The notes beneath the pieces were generated by a model that was not told the origin of the DNA, did not search any database, and saw only the letters and a list, made by a program, of their open reading frames with translations. A stretch of 11,123 nt of DNA from NCBI GenBank assembly GCA_025355115.1, contig JANXLO010000559.1:1-11123 (forward strand), read 5' to 3'. Below, one piece after another: positions 1 through 6,642 of this stretch; positions within the stretch are counted from its first letter, which is position 1, and each line of letters opens with the position of its first letter. A program made the position numbers and the translations under genes. The DNA is from Chthonomonadaceae bacterium. GTDB taxonomy: Bacteria > Armatimonadota > Chthonomonadetes > Chthonomonadales > Chthonomonadaceae.

Positions 1-2280
1 CTGCCGCAACTGAGCGTACAGGTGCTCCCTACACGCAGCATCTATGAGTTTGGGAACGAGCAGATTTTTGTTACTTTGACGTTCATGACAGCGGCCCTGC
101 CCAACGACCTGAACGCCCTGGGACGCCCGCTGAGCTACCTCACCTGGAGCGTCCGCTCGGCGGACGCAAAGCAGCACAGCGTCTCGCTCTACGACAGCGT
201 CAGCTCGGGACTGGCCGTCAACTCTCCGAGGCAGGAGGTCGAGTGGCAGGAGGAGGCTATGGGCGGCCTCACGGCGCTGAGTGCCGGAACCCACAGTCAG
301 AATATCCTCGGCAGCTCGGGCGATGACCACCAGCTCGACTGGGGCTATGCGTACGCAGTCGCCCCCGCCTCACAATCAACACCAGCGACGGGATTGGCAC
401 AGAGCCTTGCTCTCGATTTCGCGGCCACCGGCACAGTCCAGAGCAGCAAAAACCTGCGGATGCCGCGCCCGGTGAGCGACGGCAATCCGACTCTGGCATT
501 CGCCTTCGATCTCGGAAAGGTCGGAGCCGCCTCGGTGTCGCGTCACCTGATGGTCGGCTACGACGAGATCTATTCGATCCTCTACTTCCGCCGGAAGCTG
601 CGCCCCTACTGGCGGCGCAACGGAGCCACGCCCGCTGTGATGTTTCAGGAGGCGGAGCGGGACTATCCGACCCTTGTGCAGCGATGCGAGAAGTTCGATA
701 GGGAGCTAATGGCGGATATGACGAAGGCGGGCGGCGAGAAGTACGCGCAGATCGCCGCGCTGGCCTATCGGGAGTGCGTTGCAGCCTGCGGCCTAGCCGC
801 GGACGCTAAGGGACAGCCCCTGTTCTTCACCAAGGAGAACACGAGCAACGGCGACATCGCGACCGTCGATGTCATCTTCCCAATGGATCCTATCTGGGTG
901 TTCCTCAGCCCCTCGCTCGCGAAAGCCAGCCTGGTTCCCATCCTTGATTACGCCGCCTCCGACCACTGGAAATTCCCCAACGCCCCGCACGACCTGGGCA
1001 CCTATCCCATCGCCCGCGGCACCGACGACGGAGGGGAGGGAATGCCCGTGGAGGAGAGCGGAAACATGCTCATTCTCTGCGACGCCATCGCTCAGGCGGA
1101 GGGCAACCCGGCGTTCGTCGCGAAGTGGTGGCCCCAGCTGACGAAATGGGCGGAGTATCTGGAAAAGTATGGCCTCGACCCCGAGGAGCAGCTGTGCACG
1201 GACGACTTCATGGGCCATCTCGCGCACAACGCCAACCTCTCCGTCAAGGCTATCCTCGGCCTGGCAGCATACGGCGACCTGTGCCGGATGCGCGGCGATA
1301 TGGCGAACGCGACGAAGTATCGTAATGAGGCGAAGGCCGATGCGGCGCACTGGATCAAAGTGACTCAGGAGAACGGGCACTCCAGGCTGGCCTTCGACAA
1401 AGCGAACACATGGAGTCAGAAATACAATCTTGTGTGGGATCGCATTCTGGGCCTGAACGTCTTCCCGCGCGGCATCGCGAAGCAGGAGGTCACCTACTAT
1501 AAGCAGGTGATTCAGCCCTACGGCGTCCCGCTCGACTCGCGCACCCATCTGACCAAGATGGACTGGTCGCTCTGGACGGCGACTCTTGCGGAGAACCAGA
1601 GCGACTTCGAGACCCTCATCGACCCGATCTACCGCTATCTGAACGAGACGACCGCCCGTGTGCCTATGGTGGATTCCTACGTCACAGACGACATCCACAG
1701 CGACGGGATGCATGCCCGCCCGGTGGTAGGCGGCATCTTCATCAAGATGCTGGCCAATCGAAGAGTATGGAGAAAATGGGCCAGCCAGGATCGCGAGAAT
1801 GTCGGGCCCTGGGACGATCTCCCCGTCAGGCCGATCGTCACCGACGTCGTGCCAACCTCTCAGCAGACTCCCGCGATCTGGCGCTACACCACCATCCTGC
1901 CCGCCGCTAACTGGTTTCGGCCCGGCTTCGACGACTCCGGCTGGAAGCAAGGGCCGGGAGGATTCGGCAACGCGGGCGCTCACCATACCGACTGGAACAC
2001 CTCGGACATCTGGATACGCCGCACCGTCACGCTGCCGGCTCGCAGCCTCTTCAACCTCCAGTTCCTGGTCTTCCACGACGAGGACATCGAGATCTACATC
2101 GACGGAGTCCTGGCGGGAAAAGAGGCAGGTTACCTTACCAGCTACGACTCCCTGGAGATCACCCCGGAGGCGCTTGCTCACCTGAAGCCGGGTGCCACCA
2201 TCACTATTGCCGCCCACTGCCACCAGACCATTGGCGGACAGGGCATCGACATAGGCATCGTCAGCGTCAAGGAGCGGTAG
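1..2280 (+). CDS. Glutaminase A-like protein (DUF5127/DUF4965/DUF1793) with C-terminal jelly-roll domain, 5'-truncated
   Basis: The frame is open from base 1, so the true start and any signal peptide lie to the left; 759 codons are present. The order matches the fungal glutaminase A (GtaA) family. A beta-rich N-terminal part comes first (to about 560; 'LTFMTAALPNDL', 'RPLSYLTWSVRS'). The DUF4965/DUF1793 alpha/alpha-barrel part follows (about 560-1780), with the hallmark stretch 'TKENTSNGDIATVDVIFPMDP' minus its first residue near 829-890 and 'GTDDGGEGMPVEESGN' near 1018-1067. The last 130 or so residues (about 1880-2270; 'FDDSGWKQGPGGFG', 'DIWIRRTVTLP', 'DEDIEIYIDGV') look like the galactose-binding jelly-roll found on many glycosidases. 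Fungal members hydrolyse L-glutamine outside the cell. The substrate of bacterial members is generally unproven, and the barrel and jelly-roll would also suit a carbohydrate-active enzyme. The family assignment is firm; glutaminase activity is inference. Confidence 0.85.
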   Translation: MPQLSVQVLPTRSIYEFGNEQIFVTLTFMTAALPNDLNALGRPLSYLTWSVRSADAKQHSVSLYDSVSSGLAVNSPRQEVEWQEEAMGGLTALSAGTHSQNILGSSGDDHQLDWGYAYAVAPASQSTPATGLAQSLALDFAATGTVQSSKNLRMPRPVSDGNPTLAFAFDLGKVGAASVSRHLMVGYDEIYSILYFRRKLRPYWRRNGATPAVMFQEAERDYPTLVQRCEKFDRELMADMTKAGGEKYAQIAALAYRECVAACGLAADAKGQPLFFTKENTSNGDIATVDVIFPMDPIWVFLSPSLAKASLVPILDYAASDHWKFPNAPHDLGTYPIARGTDDGGEGMPVEESGNMLILCDAIAQAEGNPAFVAKWWPQLTKWAEYLEKYGLDPEEQLCTDDFMGHLAHNANLSVKAILGLAAYGDLCRMRGDMANATKYRNEAKADAAHWIKVTQENGHSRLAFDKANTWSQKYNLVWDRILGLNVFPRGIAKQEVTYYKQVIQPYGVPLDSRTHLTKMDWSLWTATLAENQSDFETLIDPIYRYLNETTARVPMVDSYVTDDIHSDGMHARPVVGGIFIKMLANRRVWRKWASQDRENVGPWDDLPVRPIVTDVVPTSQQTPAIWRYTTILPAANWFRPGFDDSGWKQGPGGFGNAGAHHTDWNTSDIWIRRTVTLPARSLFNLQFLVFHDEDIEIYIDGVLAGKEAGYLTSYDSLEITPEALAHLKPGATITIAAHCHQTIGGQGIDIGIVSVKER

Positions 2281-2315
2281 CCATCCGTCCTGTTTGCACT
2301 CCCGTCGCCTCAAAC

Positions 2316-2373
2316 TACAAGGGCGCCTCAGTTGAGGCGCCCTTGTACTATGCGTAAGTCAAACCCGTTTTTT
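2316..2373 (+). terminator. Hairpin terminator after the GtaA-like gene
   Basis: Two perfectly complementary 15-base arms (2316-2330 and 2333-2347) begin 36 bases after the stop codon. The stem is rich in G and C, with only two bases between the arms, so the loop probably opens to four or six. There is no U-tract directly after it; a run of six T lies at 2368-2373, about 20 bases downstream. It is probably a transcription end for the upstream gene, though not a canonical one. It could also act as a back-up for the minus-strand RNA arriving from the right. Confidence 0.6.
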
Positions 2374-2434
2374 AGTCTCTATTTCCCGTGTCTACTTGAA
2401 TAATTCGTTCATATGCGTCATCCTTAGAGCGTCC

Positions 2435-2471
2435 AAAGAAAAAGGGAAGACAGACGGCCGTCTGTCTTCCC
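2435..2471 (-). terminator. Intrinsic terminator of the minus-strand RNA
   Basis: Bases 2444-2471 form a perfect 28-base palindrome (14-base arms, GGGAAGACAGACGG and its complement). Read on the minus strand it is followed at once by TTTTTCTTT (2443-2435). This is a textbook Rho-independent terminator pointing left. There is no T-run on the plus-strand side, so the direction is clear. It converges with the hairpin ending the GtaA-like gene, leaving about 95 bases between the two stems. Confidence 0.85.
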
Positions 2472-2776
2472 GAAACGCGGATTGTGCAAGCAAGTTGTGT
2501 GCCCTTGCTTTAGCAAGCGACGATGTTAGTCGCATCGTTCGCTTTAGCATGGCGCACGTTACGTTGGATGAATTGGAGAACCAATGCAGACGATAACGCA
2601 TCTCATTGGCATCGTGTATTACACGACCGGTATCGTGTAATACGCAGTGTGCCTCTTCCGGATGAACCGGAAGGACGCAGAGTAGGCGTCCCCTACTCAA
2701 GCACTAGGCTGTCCGGAAGCTAATGTCTTCCGGGCAGTCCCTCCATAAAACATCTCAACGTTACGCTTAATTGCAC
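2436..2776 (-). ncRNA. Unrecognised structured RNA, about 340 nt, with its own promoter and terminator
   Basis: The predicted transcript starts at G2776 and ends in the U-tract near 2436. Its first six bases (2776-2771, GTGCAA) pair with 2489-2484 next to the terminator, continued by three more pairs after a 2x2 internal loop. A second long-range helix joins 2766-2751 to 2570-2556: 14 pairs, one A-A mismatch, one bulge and one G-U pair. Enclosed local hairpins are 2709-2737 (11 bp, one mismatch), 2680-2698 (7 bp), 2655-2673 (7 bp), 2616-2643 (11 bp) and 2581-2609. Outside that helix lie 2515-2544 (11 bp, one bulge) and a pairing of 2551-2557 with 2499-2504. A few neighbouring helices share one to three bases. 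No credible reading frame exists: the longest minus-strand frame runs through the terminator and resembles no protein. I do not find RNase P RNA's AGGAAAGUCC core, a tmRNA tRNA-like end with CCA, or the SRP GGAAGGAAGCAGC motif. The function is unknown; a mobile palindromic repeat is the main alternative. Confidence 0.7.
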
Positions 2777-2782
2777 GAAGCA

Positions 2783-2811
2783 ATTGTAGCATGAATGACG
2801 CATTTTGTCAA
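2783..2811 (-). promoter_or_regulatory. Near-consensus sigma-70 promoter for the minus-strand RNA
   Basis: On the minus strand, TTGACA (2811-2806) is separated by exactly 17 bases from TACAAT (2788-2783), and TG one base before the -10 gives an extended -10 element. The -35 is a perfect match and the -10 has five of six bases. Initiation about 7 bases on predicts a start at G2776, which is also the first base of the terminal helix of the RNA. The agreement of promoter, structure and terminator on one strand supports a real transcription unit, probably strongly expressed. Confidence 0.8.
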
Positions 2812-3021
2812 CGGTTCGCCTGCGATTTAATCTCACTTGGCCGTCGTTAACCAATCAATAACTTCTGCGGCGTATCGACCATCGAAGTTGTGAGGTTGTC
2901 GCCTTGAAAGCATCCGGTCGAGCCTGGGACGTGATCGGCGTAATTGGGCCAAATCCCTGGCTTAGGACAGATCTGAGTAGACTGATGAGCGGAGAAGCAG
3001 CCATTAACGCGCTGCGGGGAG
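2812..3021. other. Spacer between divergent promoters, no gene recognised
   Basis: This stretch of about 210 bases lies between the leftward RNA promoter and the rightward rimO promoter. I see no tRNA, no start codon with a ribosome binding site, no strong repeat and no recognisable protein remnant in any frame. Regulatory binding sites could be present but none can be named. Confidence 0.5.
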
Positions 3022-3051
3022 TTGGCAATTTGGGCTCAAATGCGGTAAAAT
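3022..3051 (+). promoter_or_regulatory. Putative sigma-70 promoter for rimO
   Basis: TTGGCA (3022-3027), an 18-base spacer and TAAAAT (3046-3051) match the sigma-70 consensus at five of six positions each. Transcription would begin near 3058, giving a leader of roughly 95 bases before the chosen rimO start. The call rests on sequence match alone. Confidence 0.55.
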
Positions 3052-3151
3052 AGATGTTTAGTCAACCTTCTAAGTGAACCTGCCCTGCGGCGCAGCGTTG
3101 CGGACGCATTTTTTGTTGTGTCCGAGTGGCTGTCGCCGCCGAAAGTATGCA

Positions 3152-4534
3152 ATGCCCACGATCGAAATATCCCGTCCCAATGCCGGAAAGGTCAGCCTCA
3201 TAAACCTCGGCTGCGCGAAAAACGAGGTCGATTCCGAGGAGATGCTGGGACTGCTGGCGCGGGAAGGCTATGCCGTCGAGAGCAGCCGGACCCCCAATGC
3301 CGCGTCCCAAGGCACGGATGTCGTCGTCATCAATACCTGCGGCTTCATCGATGCCGCTAAGGAAGAGTCGATCAATACGATTCTCGAGGCCCTGGAGCGA
3401 AAGAAGCGGGGCGAGATCAAGCGTGTCGTGGTGGCGGGATGTCTGGTGCAGCGATACTCCGAGCAGCTTCGCATTGAGCTTCCCGAAGTGGACGCCTTCA
3501 TCGGGACCGGAAACATCGGGGATATCGGCACCGTGGTCGGGCAGTCTCTCATACGCACCGACCAGTTAATGCAGGTCGGCGAGAAGCCGCATCACCGCTG
3601 GGTGGAGACGCCGACTCGTGTTCGTCTCGGCGCGCCCTGGACCGCATGGCTGAAGATCTCTGAGGGATGCGACCATGCTTGCACCTTCTGCGCCATTCCC
3701 TCGTTCCGTGGCGGCCACGTCAGCAAGCCGTTCGAGCGCATCCTGGAGGAGGCCACGCTTCTGGCCTCGCAGGGAGTGCGCGAGCTCAATCTCATCGCGC
3801 AAGACTCGACGCAGTACGGCTACGACCTCTACGGCAAGATGCGGCTGCCGGAGCTGCTGCGTGAGCTCGCGCAGGTGAACGACATTCACTGGATACGCCT
3901 GTTCTACTGCTATCCGTCCCGCGTCAATCGGGGAATCATCGAGGCCGTCGCCACCACGCCAAAGGTCTGCCACTACATCGATATGCCGTTGCAGCACGCC
4001 GATGACGAGATGCTGCGCAAGATGCGTCGCCCCATGTCCAACGCAGGCTACCTGAAGCTGCTCGCCGACTTTCGCGCCGCGGCCCCCGATGTCGCCATCC
4101 GAACGACGTTCATCGTCGGCTTTCCCGGCGAGACGAAGGAGCATTTCGCGACGCTCGAGAGATTTGTCGACGAGGCGAGGTTCGACCGCGTCGGGGTCTT
4201 CGAGTACTCCGTCGAGGACGGCACTCCGAGCGCAGAGATGATGCCCAAAGTCCCTTCCCGCATCAAGCGCAGCCGCAAGGATCTGCTCATGCAGCGGCAG
4301 CAAGCGATCTCGCTCGCCTGCAACCAGAAGTGGGTAGGTCGCGAGCTGGAAGTCCTTGTCGAGAGCCGCTCTCCAATGGACATCACGACGGCCGTCGGGC
4401 GCTCGTTCCGCGATGCACCGGAGGTGGATGGGCAGGTGCTTGTGCGCCGATGCTCTGCCGCGCCCGGGAGCTTCGTCCGCACCAGAGTCGTGGAGGCTCG
4501 CCCATACGATCTGGTAGCTGAGCTTATCGTTTAG
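3152..4534 (+). CDS. rimO: Ribosomal protein uS12 methylthiotransferase RimO
   Basis: Radical-SAM methylthiotransferase that adds a methylthio group to the conserved aspartate of ribosomal protein uS12, a cytoplasmic ribosome modification. From ATG 3152 it has 460 residues, close to the usual 430-450. The N-terminal methylthiotransferase domain carries the three cysteines of the auxiliary 4Fe-4S cluster: Cys21 (NLGCAKNEVDSE), Cys63 (INTCGFID) and Cys97 (AGCLVQ). The radical-SAM motif is Cys173-x3-Cys177-x2-Cys180 (SEGCDHACTFCAIPSFRG). 'VGVFEYSVEDGTPSA' favours RimO over the tRNA enzyme MiaB, and a TRAM-like C-terminal part follows. An in-frame GTG at 3074 would add 26 residues unlike the family, so ATG 3152 was chosen. 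Its ribosome binding site is weak, with only GAAAG nearby. The gene stands alone behind its own probable promoter; the next gene follows after 76 bases. Confidence 0.95.
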   Translation: MPTIEISRPNAGKVSLINLGCAKNEVDSEEMLGLLAREGYAVESSRTPNAASQGTDVVVINTCGFIDAAKEESINTILEALERKKRGEIKRVVVAGCLVQRYSEQLRIELPEVDAFIGTGNIGDIGTVVGQSLIRTDQLMQVGEKPHHRWVETPTRVRLGAPWTAWLKISEGCDHACTFCAIPSFRGGHVSKPFERILEEATLLASQGVRELNLIAQDSTQYGYDLYGKMRLPELLRELAQVNDIHWIRLFYCYPSRVNRGIIEAVATTPKVCHYIDMPLQHADDEMLRKMRRPMSNAGYLKLLADFRAAAPDVAIRTTFIVGFPGETKEHFATLERFVDEARFDRVGVFEYSVEDGTPSAEMMPKVPSRIKRSRKDLLMQRQQAISLACNQKWVGRELEVLVESRSPMDITTAVGRSFRDAPEVDGQVLVRRCSAAPGSFVRTRVVEARPYDLVAELIV

Positions 4535-4595
4535 CGTCGAACATTGTGCATTTTGTCCGCCATTCGGCGCCTTCATCTGTCAGTGGATTGAGAAC

Positions 4596-4602
4596 AAAGG
4601 AG
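4596..4602 (+). promoter_or_regulatory. Ribosome binding site for the 608-residue hypothetical protein
   Basis: AAAGGAG lies 8 bases before a GTG codon at 4611. It decides the start, because the gene begins with GTG rather than ATG and no other start nearby has a comparable site. Confidence 0.7.
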
Positions 4603-4610
4603 AAAATTAC

Positions 4611-6437
4611 GTGGCAACCGCCGTTATTTCGAAGTCACAGGAGCCGCAGACGCCGGAGCAACTCGCTGCCCGCTATGCCGGTGACCTGATTCATAAAGCT
4701 CTGCTTCAGACCGGTGAGCCGATGAAGGCCGGCGACGTCGCTCGCGCCGTGGGGCGGCCCGATGTGGACTCCAGGCTGGCCCGCGTCGCCCTGACCACCA
4801 ATCCGCACATCACTGCAGTCGATCGCAAATGGACGCTCTGGACGCGCTACCTCGACGCGAACAGCACGTTCGATTTCAATGTTCGCCGCATCCTCAACAC
4901 GATGGGCCAGCCGATCCGGATCCCCCATTTGGCGAACGAGCTGCACACCGTCTACGGGCGGCCCGCAGAAATTTATGAGGAGATGCTCGAGTTCCTGCTC
5001 TCCGACAGCCCGCGCTATTTCCGCGTCGGGGAGGACTACGTGGCTCCCTCCGACTGGCTGCTCCAGGCGGAGCACACCAATGAGGAAGATGTTCTGTTCG
5101 ACAATTTCCTCGAGGACGAGGACGTGCTCCCCTACATCGAAACGGCGGAGGCAGTCGGGCTTGCGACGGACAAGCCCGAGACGATTGCCGCTCTGCTTGA
5201 TACGGTCGGCAGGCCCCTCAAAACGAAGGCTCTGCAGTTTCTCGTGTGGCGCAAGGATCAGGATAACTTCAACCCTTACGCATTCTACAACGGGCTCTTT
5301 CTGACCAGCGGGGCGGCGCCCCTTTCGGACGGAACGTGGGCCGGCCCGAAGCAGATTGCTGAATTCGTCGCGCACTTCCCTATTCTCGCCGAGCAGGAGG
5401 TCAGCGACACCGCGGAGACCGATGCACAGGAGGCAGCGCAGCCACTGGTTCTCGGCGACCCGGAGCGCGAGCAGCTTGTTGATAGCGTTCTGGACAGCGA
5501 AGATTCAGTGCGAGCGTCCATTCTGCTGGAGGACCTGTTCGAGGTCACGCCGGACTACCGCACCTACACCGAAGACCTGATCGCGATCACGGATGCCCTG
5601 AAGGCCGATGAGCGCGTGCTCTGGGTGGGAGGCGACCGCTACCGCCCGCAGGGCACTCTGCCCGGCTACGTGTTCAGCGTTCCCGGCCTGCTCGACATCC
5701 CCGAATATCACTTCCTCGACTCCGAAGGCAATGTGGTCGACCAACTGCTCGAAGACGGCTTCGAGAATGGGCTGGACCGGGAGATGCTCAACCCGCTCGT
5801 GCAGGACGTGCTGGACGAGGAGCCTGTCCCGTCAGCCGATCCCAACCCGCCCTCAAACGCTCGCGCGGTCATCAAGTATCACCACAAGCAGATCGGAACG
5901 CTGCCCCTGTGCCAGTTTCCGTCGGGCTTCTTCCCTGCAGAGCCGACGATCCTGGAGACCGAGTTCGTTCTTCCCGGCGGACAGAAGGCGCGGGTTTGGG
6001 TCAACAATGAGACCCGACTTCTCTACGGCCTGCTCGACTGGTTCCAGTCCATTCCCATCGACTCTGGCGCGACCTTCACGCTGGAGCGACAGGCGCTCGA
6101 TCGCTACGTCATCACGTACAACGACGAGAGCGAGCCCACGATGTTCATCAGCCGCAACCGTGTCAACGAGCTGCTGGCGCTTCAGGAGAAGGCCGAGACC
6201 GAAAATCTGCCGACCTTTGAGATCATGCGCGAGATCATGGAGCACTACCGGAAAGGCATCGAGTACCTTACGTTGCACACCGAGATCAACATCGTGCGCC
6301 GTGTCACGCGCCGCCTGACCGCCTCCCTGCTGTCGGAGTACCATTGCTACTTCCAGCGCGGTGGTGCCTGGGTCTACGATGCGAAGAAGCTCATCCAGGG
6401 CTTCGACAAGAGCAAGCGAAAGTACCTGCAAAAGTAG
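4611..6437 (+). CDS. Large hypothetical protein with probable tandem winged-helix modules
   Basis: I do not recognise this 608-residue protein. It has no signal peptide and no membrane segment, so it is probably cytoplasmic. The N-terminal part seems to repeat a unit of helices ending in a short beta 'wing' with an aromatic: residues about 24-80 (ending KWTLWTRYLD), 88-150 (RYFRVGEDYVAPSDWL), 188-246 (LSDGTWAGP) and 300-350 (VLWVGGDRYRP). 'TMGQPIRIPHLANELHTVYGRP' minus its last two residues, and 'TVGRPLKTKALQFLV', occupy equivalent positions. This resembles stacked winged-helix domains such as the HARE-HTH type, from which DNA or RNA binding is inferred. Acidic linkers follow near 155-180 and 255-300. 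Residues about 415-510 look beta-rich, and the last 70 are helical with a basic tail (RRVTRRL, DKSKRKYLQK). It is 76 bases after rimO and 205 before gltX, with composition like its neighbours. The reading frame is certain, the function unknown. Confidence 0.85.
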   Translation: MATAVISKSQEPQTPEQLAARYAGDLIHKALLQTGEPMKAGDVARAVGRPDVDSRLARVALTTNPHITAVDRKWTLWTRYLDANSTFDFNVRRILNTMGQPIRIPHLANELHTVYGRPAEIYEEMLEFLLSDSPRYFRVGEDYVAPSDWLLQAEHTNEEDVLFDNFLEDEDVLPYIETAEAVGLATDKPETIAALLDTVGRPLKTKALQFLVWRKDQDNFNPYAFYNGLFLTSGAAPLSDGTWAGPKQIAEFVAHFPILAEQEVSDTAETDAQEAAQPLVLGDPEREQLVDSVLDSEDSVRASILLEDLFEVTPDYRTYTEDLIAITDALKADERVLWVGGDRYRPQGTLPGYVFSVPGLLDIPEYHFLDSEGNVVDQLLEDGFENGLDREMLNPLVQDVLDEEPVPSADPNPPSNARAVIKYHHKQIGTLPLCQFPSGFFPAEPTILETEFVLPGGQKARVWVNNETRLLYGLLDWFQSIPIDSGATFTLERQALDRYVITYNDESEPTMFISRNRVNELLALQEKAETENLPTFEIMREIMEHYRKGIEYLTLHTEINIVRRVTRRLTASLLSEYHCYFQRGGAWVYDAKKLIQGFDKSKRKYLQK

Positions 6438-6468
6438 GGAGGAACCTCGCTCCTTCCCGTCGATCAGC

Positions 6469-6500
6469 GTCCGCGATCCGGCCCGCGCCGGGTCGCGGAC
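6469..6500 (+). terminator. GC-rich hairpin after the hypothetical gene, possible terminator
   Basis: Arms 6469-6482 and 6487-6500 pair over 14 bp (one T-G) around a CCGC tetraloop, 31 bases after the stop codon. The stem is very stable, but what follows is ATTTCCC rather than a U-tract. It may be an imperfect terminator, an mRNA-stabilising 3' structure or a dispersed palindromic repeat. Confidence 0.45.
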
Positions 6501-6578
6501 ATTTCCCATGAGGAAACTTTTCGGCGCATTTTACTGTCACCGGAATAACTGATTCATCGTTTGTCACTGAGATCATCA

Positions 6579-6596
6579 AGCCCGCCTGAGCGGGCT
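6579..6596 (+). other. Small hairpin in the gltX leader
   Basis: AGCCCGC and GCGGGCT pair over 7 bp around a CTGA tetraloop, 46 bases before the gltX start. No T-run follows, so it is not a convincing terminator. No T-box or known riboswitch element is visible around it. Confidence 0.35.
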
Positions 6597-6642
6597 GAAT
6601 GCGTTATCGCGCACTATCCGCCGACCGCATGGAGTTGCCGCT

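Noticed and set aside
793..2313. A 506-codon minus-strand reading frame opposite the GtaA-like gene
   Set aside because: The plus strand has clear family motifs throughout. The minus-strand translation shows no recognisable domain and is a by-product of GC-rich codon usage, as are the other long antisense frames opposite rimO, gltX and the peptidase.
2392..2700. A 102-codon minus-strand reading frame in the intergenic region
   Set aside because: It runs straight through the perfect terminator palindrome, has no ribosome binding site or protein-like pattern, and overlaps the foldable RNA. It is best seen as a chance frame.
2436..2776. RNase P RNA, tmRNA or SRP RNA as the identity of the structured RNA
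   Set aside because: The conserved RNase P core AGGAAAGUCC, a tRNA-like end with CCA, and the SRP GGAAGGAAGCAGC apical motif were all looked for on the minus strand and not found.
2820..2975. Possible remnant of a small protein on the minus strand
   Set aside because: Two frames stay open for 35-40 codons, but neither has a start with a ribosome binding site or any family resemblance.
2976..3000. CTGATGAG near 2980 as a hammerhead ribozyme core
   Set aside because: The matching GAAA core strand and the three helices are not present around it.
3074..3151. Upstream GTG start for rimO adding 26 residues
   Set aside because: The extra residues do not resemble the family, no ribosome binding site precedes the GTG, and ATG 3152 gives the normal length.
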